From contig JAFGNH010000140.1 in assembly GCA_016927115.1 (NCBI GenBank), positions 1-64,000 of the forward strand: a stretch of 64,000 bases of DNA. The letters run 5' to 3'. Shown here in pieces: positions 36,885 to 45,527 of this stretch (positions are counted from its first letter, which is position 1; the number at the start of each line of letters is the position of its first letter). Both the position numbers and the translations under genes were made by a program. The stretch is from Anaerolineales bacterium. Lineage in GTDB: Bacteria > Chloroflexota > Anaerolineae > Anaerolineales > E44-bin32. The notes beneath the pieces are model-generated. The model was not told the origin of the DNA. It did not search any database and was given only the letters and a program-made list of their open reading frames with translations.

Positions 36885-37922
36885 TCAGCCGGAGTTTTTT
36901 TCGAGCGAAATATGCAGCCGTTTCACTGCCCTGTCGATCCCTCCAAAGCGGTATTTATACGCTTCATCCCCCCGCATAAAATCCAGTTCGCTTTTCCCAT
37001 TCTCAAAGCCCCATTGAATCAGGCGACTCAGTAAAACCCATCCGGGCGACAACTGCTGTGCAGCGGGATCAAAGCCCGAGTTGTATAACCAGATAGTACG
37101 GTTATAGTCAAAAAACAAGTAAGCAGCAGCCATCCCCTGGCTGGTACTCAGTACAGCCAGTTTGACCCAGCCCTCCCCCGCCCCTCTGGAAATCAGCGAC
37201 TTGAAGAATTTTTCCATCTGCGCTGTCAGAAATACTTCCTTCTCCTTTTCTTTTCGCATCAGGTCCAGGAACTCCGGCAGCACTTTCTCCACCGCCTCTT
37301 TCCCCTGCACGATGCGGAATGTATCCACCTGCTGGTACTCCTCAAACCTTCGCATCTTGCGCCGGATCTCATGCCGCTGCTTCTTATTCAACCCAGAAAG
37401 ATAGGCTTCCCAGTTTGCTATAAGCGGGATAAATGGGCACACCTGTTCATCTTCCAGGCTCCAGGCCAGTCCTTTCCGCGTGGCTGCGGCAATAAATGCA
37501 GGAATACACGGGGACTCCTGCTGGATGTTATTCAAATCCAGGTAGCTGATCTTCGGATTGTCTTGCCGGGCCGCGTGTTCTACAACCTGTTCTGTAAGCT
37601 CCTCCACATCCTCCTGCCGTACGATGAGATCAAGATAATCCGCAATCTCATTCGCACCCAGGAAATGCAGCCCCCAGCTGCCGTCCTTTTCACACTCGCA
37701 GAAAAGGGGAGCAATTCCACGCAACTCTCCGCCCTCGTTCCGGATCAGGCCGATCCACAACGCTGGATCCAGCCATTCACCACCACCGCGGCTTTCCCAC
37801 CAGGGCCTGAGGAATTCGAAGGTCTGAAAAGGTGATCGGACATAAGCATGCGGCAGCATCAGCGCCCACTGTTGCTGGAACTGAAAAAAATCTTCCTTTG
37901 TTCGGATTTGCGAAAAGTGCAT
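36885..37922 (-). CDS. CelD/BioF2-like GNAT acyltransferase
   Basis: A 345-residue protein of the CelD-type acetyltransferase group (Acetyltransf_6), a double-GNAT fold used in polysaccharide and peptidoglycan-related acylation. The pattern includes WWESRGGGEW (~41), LNKKQRHEIRRKMRRFEE (~180-197, the conserved basic helix), AAAYLFFDYNRTIWLYNSGFDP (~262-283) and the C-terminal LDFMRGDEAYKYRFGG (~313-328). No membrane segment is evident. It is on the opposite strand between the two PP2C-fold genes, so it has its own promoter. The acceptor substrate is unknown. Confidence 0.85.
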   Translation of the reverse strand: MHFSQIRTKEDFFQFQQQWALMLPHAYVRSPFQTFEFLRPWWESRGGGEWLDPALWIGLIRNEGGELRGIAPLFCECEKDGSWGLHFLGANEIADYLDLIVRQEDVEELTEQVVEHAARQDNPKISYLDLNNIQQESPCIPAFIAAATRKGLAWSLEDEQVCPFIPLIANWEAYLSGLNKKQRHEIRRKMRRFEEYQQVDTFRIVQGKEAVEKVLPEFLDLMRKEKEKEVFLTAQMEKFFKSLISRGAGEGWVKLAVLSTSQGMAAAYLFFDYNRTIWLYNSGFDPAAQQLSPGWVLLSRLIQWGFENGKSELDFMRGDEAYKYRFGGIDRAVKRLHISLEKNSG

Positions 37923-38074
37923 GCTGTCTCCTTACCCTCTTGTATATGAAACTATAGATGGGTTTTATTAAAACTGGACTACAATAGTGGCAGGCGGTTC
38001 CTTGCCCACTCAGGTCTGTCCTGGCCCATCCCTTGCAACAATAATTTTACCAGCCAATATCAAGCAAGTTCTAA

Positions 38075-38103
38075 TTGCGATAGAACACAGGGATGAGTAC
38101 AAT
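38075..38103 (+). promoter_or_regulatory. Leaderless promoter of the pseudophosphatase gene (TTGCGA-17-TACAAT)
   Basis: TTGCGA at 38075-38080, a 17-base spacer, TACAAT at 38098-38103, then six bases to the ATG at 38110. There is no Shine-Dalgarno sequence. This is the same geometry as at 33982. Confidence 0.75.
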
Positions 38104-38109
38104 AAGATC

Positions 38110-40227
38110 ATGTCCGACACATTTGAAGCTGACGTCGCATTTTTACATATTACAGCCGGAGAATCCCGTATTACCCCACCAGCAGGTGTTCATGCCCAGG
38201 CCGCACCGAGGCGGGCAGCCCGCGGGCGCAGCGAGGATCTGTTTTTTGCCGTCTTCGACCTGACATCAAATCAAAAAGCTACGGATGGATTCCTCAACCA
38301 TTTGGTTCAGCTTGCTGCCGATGTGTATTACGGCACACCAGGCTCTGTCACTGCTGCACTGAGGGAGTGCATCACAGCTGTCAACGACCACCTGCTCACC
38401 CATCAATCTCAACCTGCTGACAGCACGAACCCCACCTCGGGCCACAGCATGATTGCCATTCTGCGCAAGAATCATCTCTACATCGCTCAAAGCGGTGCCG
38501 CGCAGGCTATCCTGATCCGGCGCGATCGTGTTACACAGATGACCCCGGACGAGACCATTCAGCGCCCACTCGGCATTGGCAGCAGCCCCGCGATAAGGTA
38601 TTTCCATTACGAAACACTCCCTGGTGATATCCTTATGCTTGTTTCCGGCAGCCGGACTCTCTGGTCTCCCAGTACACTGACCGGATTATCCGGCCTCGAG
38701 TTGGCAAGGGTTATGGATCGGCTCATAGCAGCATCAGCCGAGGATTGCACAGGAGTCTGCCTGAAATTCGTTCAGCGTGCTTCCCGTCAATCAGTAAAGC
38801 AGACAGTCAGTACTCCGGCCCGGGCTGAAGCTTTTACCCCACAGCCTTCTGCGCACAAGAGTTCCATCCAGACAAAAAAGAAACCAGGGCGGTCCTTCAA
38901 GCTTGGTGAAACCAAAATTGTCCTTCAACTCAAACGCCTTGGATATTCTATTGTCCGGAACTTTTCCGATTTTATGCTCCGCATGGCACCAGGCCTGATG
39001 GAAACACCGCAGAACAGCGCTGTTTCCCCTTCACTGCTGGCAGGGACAGCTATCGTTGTACCGATCCTGGTCGTAGCTATCGCTGCATTGATGTATCTCC
39101 GTCAGGGGCGGGGAGAGCAGTTTGACTATTACTTCTCTCAAGCGCAATCCGCTGCCCTGGCTGCAGAGCAATCCCCCACCATCCCCCAACAGCGGGCGAA
39201 TCTGGTCCAGGCACTGGAACTGCTGGATGAAGCAGACGGTTATGGTGTCCGCAAGACTTCGGAAGACCTGCGCACCGATCTGCTGCAGGCACTGGATGGG
39301 GTCGACCTTATCAACAGGCTGGATTTCACCCCAATTATTCAGGGCGGCTTTGCACCGGGTGCAACCATCCAGGCTCTGGCAGCTACGGTTACCGATGTGT
39401 ATGTGCTTGATGGAACCAATCAATCCGTCTATCGCGCCTGGTCAACCGGGCGGGCTTATGAAATGGATGGCGAATTTGACTGCCTATCAGGGAAAGCCAG
39501 TTTCCCCGGGTGGACAACAGCTGTTGATCTGGTTGTGCAGTCCTCTCCCGGCGCGCTGGGATCTGAAGGAATCGTCGCCATCGATGTCGACGGAACCCTG
39601 GTCTATTGCGCACCAGGCGCTTCTCCAGCCTCCAGTCAGCTTACAGCACCGGATCTTGGCTGGGGCCAGATCAAGGCCATTCACGTCCAATACGACAGCC
39701 TGTATGTGCTTGATCCGGAACTGAACGCTATCTGGATTTTCGATGCCGCTGGCGGACTTTTTACAGGCTCACCATCACTCTATTTCGTAGAGGAAGTTCC
39801 CGACCTGAGCACTGCAATTGACATTGCCATGGCACAGGATGAGTTATATATCCTGTTTGAGGATGGATCTATAGACCGCTGCCGGCGAACGCGTGAAACC
39901 AGTGAGGAAGAGGGAACACAGTTCCGGGTGGAATGTGTCCAGAAACTGGAATTTCAGGATGAACGGACAGGTTTCCCGCCTTCCAGTGAATTACCCAATG
40001 GTACACCCTCCTCCATGGTATACTCTCCTCCACCTGAACCATCTCTTTTCTTTCTCGATAAGGAAGAGGGCAGCATCTTTCATTACAGTATGAGGCTTGT
40101 ATACCAGGGCCGTTATCTGCCGGCAGAACCCTGGCCGGATCCGGTCTCCACCTTCACACTCGGACCTCTCAATGATCTTTTTATCGCGGCCGGAGACCAG
40201 GTGTACACAGTTCCACTCCTGCAGTAA
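38110..40227 (+). CDS. PP2C-fold pseudophosphatase with transmembrane helix and propeller-like C-terminus
   Basis: A 705-residue protein. The N-terminal ~230 residues follow the PP2C pattern but lack every metal-binding Asp: DGxGG is FDLTS, GDSR is SGAAQ (LYIAQSGAAQAILI, ~118-131) and SDG is SGS (ILMLVSGSRTLW). A basic linker leads to one transmembrane helix (~312-332) and an extracellular ~370-residue region with repeated strands and motifs such as VTDVYVLDGTNQSVYRAW and LYVLDPELNAIWIFD, suggesting a beta-propeller. I chose ATG 38110, as the promoter -10 is six bases upstream; the open extension of 41 codons is rejected. It probably transmits an external signal inward without catalysis. Confidence 0.8.
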   Translation: MSDTFEADVAFLHITAGESRITPPAGVHAQAAPRRAARGRSEDLFFAVFDLTSNQKATDGFLNHLVQLAADVYYGTPGSVTAALRECITAVNDHLLTHQSQPADSTNPTSGHSMIAILRKNHLYIAQSGAAQAILIRRDRVTQMTPDETIQRPLGIGSSPAIRYFHYETLPGDILMLVSGSRTLWSPSTLTGLSGLELARVMDRLIAASAEDCTGVCLKFVQRASRQSVKQTVSTPARAEAFTPQPSAHKSSIQTKKKPGRSFKLGETKIVLQLKRLGYSIVRNFSDFMLRMAPGLMETPQNSAVSPSLLAGTAIVVPILVVAIAALMYLRQGRGEQFDYYFSQAQSAALAAEQSPTIPQQRANLVQALELLDEADGYGVRKTSEDLRTDLLQALDGVDLINRLDFTPIIQGGFAPGATIQALAATVTDVYVLDGTNQSVYRAWSTGRAYEMDGEFDCLSGKASFPGWTTAVDLVVQSSPGALGSEGIVAIDVDGTLVYCAPGASPASSQLTAPDLGWGQIKAIHVQYDSLYVLDPELNAIWIFDAAGGLFTGSPSLYFVEEVPDLSTAIDIAMAQDELYILFEDGSIDRCRRTRETSEEEGTQFRVECVQKLEFQDERTGFPPSSELPNGTPSSMVYSPPPEPSLFFLDKEEGSIFHYSMRLVYQGRYLPAEPWPDPVSTFTLGPLNDLFIAAGDQVYTVPLLQ

Positions 40228-40301
40228 CCGATTCCGATCCGGGCTGATATGGCCGGGAACAAGCCCGGGGAAACGAAATAAAAGAACGTAAGAGGAACAT
40301 A

Positions 40302-41432
40302 GTGAGTCGTTGGGCAGGCAAATACGTCATTGGATTGACCGGTAATATCGCCACCGGAAAAAGTGTTGTGCGAAAAATGCTTGAGCACCTCGGCGCGTAT
40401 GGTATTGATGCGGATGCGCTCGGGCATCGCGCAATGGCGAAAGGTGCACCCGGTTACGACCTGGTAGTGAAAAAATTCGGGGAATGGATTCTGGACCAGG
40501 ACGGACATATCGACCGTGTGCTGCTGTCCAAGATCGTCTTCTCCGATACAGGCGCTCTGGCTCAACTGGAAGCAATTATCCACCCTCTGGTAACACATGC
40601 AATCGACCTGTTAATCCGCCGTTCACAGCAAAATGTTGTAGTTATAGAGGCAATAAAACTCCTCGAAGCAGATCTTGCTTCTGGTTGTGATACCGTCTGG
40701 GTGGTTAATACCCCTGTCAGGCTACAGATTCAGCGGCTGATGCACAAGCGAAATATGACAGAAGAGACGGCCAAGCAGAGAATTGCTGCTCAGCCATCAC
40801 AGCAGCTGAAACTGCGTGCTGCAAAAGTTGTAATTCACAATGATGACAGCTTTGAAAATACATGGGAGCAGGTACAGGCAGCATGGCTGCAGCTTCCGCG
40901 GCCGGAAGAACCTCTTCTCCCACCGCCAAAAGCTGCACCCGGGCAGCTGGTTGTACGCCGTGGCCGCCCGCAGGATGCCGACGATATCGGCCGCTTCATT
41001 ACTGCCGTTACACATGGCAAACGCAGAATGAATCGGTCTGATGTAATGGCTGCATTCGGAGAAAAAGCTTTTCTGATCCTTGAACGTGATCAGCGCATAT
41101 CCGGCGTAGCTGGCTGGCAGGTGGAAAATCTGGTAACCCGTATCGATGAACTCTATTTTGACCCAGGTATCCAGCTGGATCAGGCGATACCAATCCTTAT
41201 GGATGCAGTTGAAAAAGCATCGGTTGAACTGCAGAGTGAGGCGTCGCTTATGTTCCTTCCGCCCTATCTGGCACAGCATGTGGGAATCTGGCGCTTGGTC
41301 GGGTATTCTCCACAGACGATCCAGGCCCTTGGAGTACGAGCCTGGCAGGAGGCTGCTGTGGAAACCATGCCGCGCGGCGCATCGCTGTGGTTTAAACGCC
41401 TTCGGGAAGATCGTGTTCTAAAGCCAATCTAA
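40302..41432 (+). CDS. coaE: Dephospho-CoA kinase fused to a GNAT-like domain
   Basis: Residues 1-200 are dephospho-CoA kinase, the last step of CoA synthesis: P-loop GLTGNIATGKS (~10-20), DADALGHRAM (~37-46), VVVIEAIKLLEA (~107) and a DTVWVV Walker-B-like strand. After a Pro-rich linker (LPPPKAAPG), residues ~218-370 form a second domain with GNAT-like pattern (VVRRGRPQDADDIGRFI, then FLILERDQRISGVAGWQVEN). CoaE alone is about 200 residues, so this is a fusion. GTG start, with AAGAGGAACATA before it. It follows the pseudophosphatase by 74 bases. Confidence 0.92.
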   Translation: MSRWAGKYVIGLTGNIATGKSVVRKMLEHLGAYGIDADALGHRAMAKGAPGYDLVVKKFGEWILDQDGHIDRVLLSKIVFSDTGALAQLEAIIHPLVTHAIDLLIRRSQQNVVVIEAIKLLEADLASGCDTVWVVNTPVRLQIQRLMHKRNMTEETAKQRIAAQPSQQLKLRAAKVVIHNDDSFENTWEQVQAAWLQLPRPEEPLLPPPKAAPGQLVVRRGRPQDADDIGRFITAVTHGKRRMNRSDVMAAFGEKAFLILERDQRISGVAGWQVENLVTRIDELYFDPGIQLDQAIPILMDAVEKASVELQSEASLMFLPPYLAQHVGIWRLVGYSPQTIQALGVRAWQEAAVETMPRGASLWFKRLREDRVLKPI

Positions 41433-41472
41433 ACAGCTTTCCAGGGCAAACAGCTGCCTCAGAACGTTTCCT

Positions 41473-42384
41473 CTAATCCTCTTCCTCACCAAGACGGATG
41501 CGGCAGTATGAGTCGTAGCGCTCCGGTGCGATCCTCCCCTTATCGAGAGCTTCCAGAACAGCGCAACCCGGTTCGTGTATGTGCGTACAATCTGAAAAAT
41601 CACAGTCCGCCACAAGATCACGCATTTCCGGGAAATATGCATCAAGTTCTTCCGGTTCAATATCCCACAGTGCAAATGCCTTCAGGCCAGGTGTATCCGC
41701 CACGTATCCACCGTTTTTCAGCGGGAACAATTCGGGCACAACCGTGGTGTGATGCCCTTTTTTGGTTTTCTCCCGCACAAGGTGTGTCCGCAGTCCAAGT
41801 CCTGGTTGAACAGCATTCAACAGTGTGCTTTTCCCCACACCGGATGGGCCCGCAAAGACTGAGAGTTTGTTGCTCAGGACCCTGCGCAGTTCTCGAACCC
41901 CCCTGCCGCTCACAGCGGAAGTATAAACAATCCTGTATCCCAGGTTGTCATAAAGGCCAAATTCTTCCCTGGCGCTGCGAGGTACTACCAGGTCAAGCTT
42001 GTTGGCACAGATCACGGCGGGGAGGTTCTCCCTCTCTGCAACAACAAGAAAACGATCCAGCATTCGGAAATTTGGATCAGGGTCTGCACAGGCCATCATA
42101 AAGACAGCCTGATCCAGATTTGCTACAAGGACCTGCTCGCTTTCCCTTCCCGGCGCTTTACGACTGAGAACACGGGTGCGATCCTCTATCTCCTCAATAA
42201 CTGCCGATCCATCAGGAAAGACTTCTACCAACACCCTGTCACCAAGCGCGACGGCATCTGTTTCTTGCCGTCCCTGCAGAAAACGACCACGCAGAGTCGC
42301 TGTTACCTGCCCCCGAATGGTCTCAACGATGAAAAAGCCTGATTGTGCACGGACGATCTGACCTTTTAGAAACGTATCACTCAT
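41473..42384 (-). CDS. rsgA: Ribosome small-subunit GTPase RsgA
   Basis: Late 30S assembly GTPase, 303 residues. OB-fold at the N-terminus (~5-70), then a circularly permuted GTPase with NKLD (~130) before the P-loop GPSGVGKSTLLNA (~178-190) and DTPGLKAFAL (~223). A C-terminal zinc knuckle is present (DCDFSDCTHIHEPGC, with Cys, His, Cys ligands). The permuted order is normal for the family. The upstream transpeptidase gene ends only three bases before the ATG, so both are in one operon. Confidence 0.96.
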   Translation of the reverse strand: MSDTFLKGQIVRAQSGFFIVETIRGQVTATLRGRFLQGRQETDAVALGDRVLVEVFPDGSAVIEEIEDRTRVLSRKAPGRESEQVLVANLDQAVFMMACADPDPNFRMLDRFLVVAERENLPAVICANKLDLVVPRSAREEFGLYDNLGYRIVYTSAVSGRGVRELRRVLSNKLSVFAGPSGVGKSTLLNAVQPGLGLRTHLVREKTKKGHHTTVVPELFPLKNGGYVADTPGLKAFALWDIEPEELDAYFPEMRDLVADCDFSDCTHIHEPGCAVLEALDKGRIAPERYDSYCRIRLGEEED

Positions 42385-42387
42385 AGG

Positions 42388-44640
42388 CTATGGTTCTGGT
42401 GTGGCTTCTTCTGCACCCGGTTCCGGAGTTGGGGTTGCGGTCTTCAGCACACCAATCTGGGATTCCCACGGATAAACAGCATATGGCCGCCCAAAGAAAT
42501 AGGACTCAACGACCCTGCGAAAGATAGGCGCCGCCCAATCTGACCCTTCACCCTGATACTCGAGCATGACAACAATGGCAATATCCGGGTAGTTCTCATT
42601 CTCTTCGAACGTGTAGCCTGAAAACCATGCATGTGATTCTGTCGTTTCACCAGAAGTAGCTGTGCCTGTTTTCCCGGCGATGTTCAGGTTCAATCCAAGG
42701 AAACGATTACGTGCTGTTCCATGAGCCCCGCGGATCACATCAACCATCGCCTCTTGAATCACCGCCAGATGCTCATCGGAGACTGGAAGGGTTCCCTGAG
42801 CTTCTGGAGAAAAGGCATCGATAATTTCACCTTCCACACTCTCGATCCTGTTCACCAGCTGCGGCCGGTACAATGTCCCCCCATTGCCGATTGCCGCCAT
42901 GTATCGAACAACCTGCAGAGGGGTAACGGTAAGAAAACTCTGGCCGATGGCCAAATTCACTGGATCACGATCGAGCCACTCAACACCCTGCATCGCCAGC
43001 TTGAGATCGGGATCCGGCACAATCCCGGTTTGATCGCCGATCTCAATTCCTGTGGATACTCCCAAACCGAATGCCTTTGCCATATCAGAAATAGCCGCAG
43101 GCTGTCCCTGATTAAAAAGTTCCAGGCCAATATGGTAGAAGTAGGGATTACACGATCGGACCAATGCTTCCTGCAGTGTTATTTCGCCCTGGGCCGGCTT
43201 TTCTTTTTCATAAGTCCAGTCATAGAGAACCAGTCCGGGAATTTCTGTAAAGGTATTGCCGCAGTCGTAGATATCATCAGCTTCGAAATATCCGGACTCC
43301 AGGGCGGCCGCCTCTGTCACAACCTTGAAGACGGATCCGGGTGGGTATTCTCCCCCGGTAGCCCGGTTGATCAGCGGCAGGTCCGTATCGGAGAAGATTT
43401 CCTGCAGCCCTTCGTAGCTATATGGATGGTTGGTGTTAAAAAGGTTGGAATCAAAGCCTGGTGCAGAAGCAAGGGCAAGAACAGCACCGGTATCCCGTTC
43501 AAGTACGACAACGGCACCTTCGAAACCGGCGATCGCTGCCTCAACGGCTGCTTGAAGATCCCGGTCCAGGGAGCTGTACACTGCCTGAGGAGGAGTGGAT
43601 TCACTATATGCAAGTGCCTCGCTGCCCTGCAGCACTCTTCCATTGGTGTCAACCAGATACAGGCTGCCGCCGGGTGAGCCCCGCAGAGTTTCCTCATACA
43701 CGGCCTCCAGCCCCAGCTGGCCAACGTACTCATCTTGTTTGTATCCACTTGAGATATACTCACCCAGCTGCGCTTCCGGGATCCAATTCACATATCCTAC
43801 TGCATGGGACGCAATTCCTTCATTCCAATAGTATCTGCCTGAATAGATTTTCCAATACAATCCATTAACAGCAGACAAGGTTCCCTCCACCTCCTGGAAC
43901 TCAGCCAGGGAGACCTCCCCGATATGGACATACCAGTCATATTGCCGAATATCATCATATATCGCCTGGATTTCACTGTATCGGGTTCCAAAAAGGCGCG
44001 ATAACCCGCTGAGCATCCGTTCTTCATTTCCATCTTCAGCGTCCACCTGATTTGGGGTCAACCAGAGTGCCACAATATCTGTTTGTACCGCAAGGGCTGA
44101 GCCATTGCGATCGTAGATATTCGCCCTTGTCGGCAGTACCATATCCATCCACAGGTTCACTTCAGGGGTAAGTTCAGGGAGAATCACGGAGTCATCCCAG
44201 GATATTTTCCAATCATCCTCAACACGCACGAGGTTCATTTCAATATCGCGGGATATTTCGCCAACGACTGCACTTACCAGCCCCACCCTGGCGCGCACAT
44301 GTGCCGCTTCAGGGTTTACCAGAGAAGAGAGAATTTCAAAATGTACCTCTGCAAGATTGGCCGCTTTCCAGATAGATTCATAACGGGAGGTAAATTCTTC
44401 TTCTCCGATCAAATCTGTTGTAAGCGGACTCAACATGAGATACATGGCTTCGTAATTCTGGTCATTCCAGAAAGACAGGAACTGTTTGACCGCTGCTTCC
44501 GGATTGGGAGCAGAAATCGTCAGAATTTCAGGGGTCGGGAGTTCATTAACTACTTCGGGATCAGCTTCCCCCCCTCCAAACAAACTGCACCCAACCAGTA
44601 CAAAAGCCAAAAGAAACGCTACAGATGAGGCTCTACGCAA
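42388..44640 (-). CDS. Lipoprotein-anchored penicillin-binding protein (transpeptidase)
   Basis: A 750-residue class B PBP. The N-terminus is a lipoprotein signal (VLVGCS, Cys near 18) in place of the usual transmembrane helix. An NTF2-like domain follows (~40-150, as in MecA/PBP2a), then a PBP dimer domain (~165-330) and the transpeptidase with PPGSVFK (Ser ~432), SCN (~485) and AGKTGTA (~656), all intact. A Glu/Pro tail ends it. The start is TTG 44640 with GGAGGTGAGCC before it. It overlaps the end of maf by 22 bases and runs into rsgA. It should crosslink peptidoglycan, and the MecA-like N-terminus hints at low beta-lactam affinity. Confidence 0.9.
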   Translation of the reverse strand: MRRASSVAFLLAFVLVGCSLFGGGEADPEVVNELPTPEILTISAPNPEAAVKQFLSFWNDQNYEAMYLMLSPLTTDLIGEEEFTSRYESIWKAANLAEVHFEILSSLVNPEAAHVRARVGLVSAVVGEISRDIEMNLVRVEDDWKISWDDSVILPELTPEVNLWMDMVLPTRANIYDRNGSALAVQTDIVALWLTPNQVDAEDGNEERMLSGLSRLFGTRYSEIQAIYDDIRQYDWYVHIGEVSLAEFQEVEGTLSAVNGLYWKIYSGRYYWNEGIASHAVGYVNWIPEAQLGEYISSGYKQDEYVGQLGLEAVYEETLRGSPGGSLYLVDTNGRVLQGSEALAYSESTPPQAVYSSLDRDLQAAVEAAIAGFEGAVVVLERDTGAVLALASAPGFDSNLFNTNHPYSYEGLQEIFSDTDLPLINRATGGEYPPGSVFKVVTEAAALESGYFEADDIYDCGNTFTEIPGLVLYDWTYEKEKPAQGEITLQEALVRSCNPYFYHIGLELFNQGQPAAISDMAKAFGLGVSTGIEIGDQTGIVPDPDLKLAMQGVEWLDRDPVNLAIGQSFLTVTPLQVVRYMAAIGNGGTLYRPQLVNRIESVEGEIIDAFSPEAQGTLPVSDEHLAVIQEAMVDVIRGAHGTARNRFLGLNLNIAGKTGTATSGETTESHAWFSGYTFEENENYPDIAIVVMLEYQGEGSDWAAPIFRRVVESYFFGRPYAVYPWESQIGVLKTATPTPEPGAEEATPEP

Positions 44641-45302
44641 GGCTCACCTCCAAGGATAGATGCATACACCGGACAGTGGTATTCATTATACCGCTGGCAG
44701 GCAGCAGGGATATCTGTGCTTGTTAAAATACCCAGCCGTCTCAGCTGTACTACCAGATGACATAACGGCAGGCCCATTACATTGGCAAAACACCCGTTCA
44801 TTTTATCGATCTCGACAGGAGCAAAATCACGGTCCTGAATACCATAGGCTCCTGCCTTATCGAGTGGGCTGCCACTTTTGATATAACGATCGATCTCATG
44901 CTGTGCATAGCTTCGCATCGGCACATCTGTGATGCACGCACATTCAGATGCGGTCCCGCTGCAGGTATTTATCAGAGCCACTGCCGTACAGACCTGGTGA
45001 GTCTTTCCACGAAGCATATCCAGCATGGAATATGCATGGCTGGAATTCTCGGGTTTTTCCAGGATTTGTTCCTCAAAATATACAATCGTATCTGCCGCCA
45101 GAATGACAGCAGGTTCTGTCTGCCCTCTGTGTGCAGCAGCGAACTGTGCCTTCTGTGCTGCCAATCTCGAAACATACGCTCCGGCTGTCTCAGCTGAATC
45201 TCTTGTCTCGGGAATATCCGTCGGAAGGATTTCGGCCTCCCATCCTGTCAGAGAGAAAAGTTCCTTTCTTCTTGGTGATGCCGAAGCGATAACAAATTTC
45301 AT
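44619..45302 (-). CDS. maf: Maf/HAM1-type nucleotide pyrophosphatase
   Basis: Maf family nucleoside triphosphate pyrophosphatase, 227 residues, thought to remove non-canonical nucleotides; once called a septum inhibitor. The start motif ASASPRRKEL (~6-15), the ETRD motif in DIPETRDSA, AADTIV (~75) and DKAGAYGIQD (~152) are present. An extra ~30-residue C-terminal tail is longer than usual. The ATG at 45302 has AGGATC upstream and starts at the conserved MKFVIASASP. The upstream open extension is rejected. Confidence 0.93.
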   Translation of the reverse strand: MKFVIASASPRRKELFSLTGWEAEILPTDIPETRDSAETAGAYVSRLAAQKAQFAAAHRGQTEPAVILAADTIVYFEEQILEKPENSSHAYSMLDMLRGKTHQVCTAVALINTCSGTASECACITDVPMRSYAQHEIDRYIKSGSPLDKAGAYGIQDRDFAPVEIDKMNGCFANVMGLPLCHLVVQLRRLGILTSTDIPAACQRYNEYHCPVYASILGGEPCVEPHL

Positions 45303-45527
45303 GCTGATCCTATCATTACAACGATCTGAGATATCAGAATATCCATTGAAGACCTTACCTGTACTAAACCTGAAAGTGTATAAACCGCCAAGTATTGACA
45401 AAGGATTCTAACATACGCTATTCCAACTACCAACACCCGTTGGTCACCACAGAAAACGTCAATTCTTTGCTGTACCAGAAGAAGAAAACACAGGATAAAC
45501 GCAGAAATTCTGGCCCCTCAGCATCTC

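Noticed and set aside
42721-43677. 318-codon plus-strand frame
   Set aside because: Antisense to the transpeptidase, which has intact SxxK, SxN and KTG motifs.
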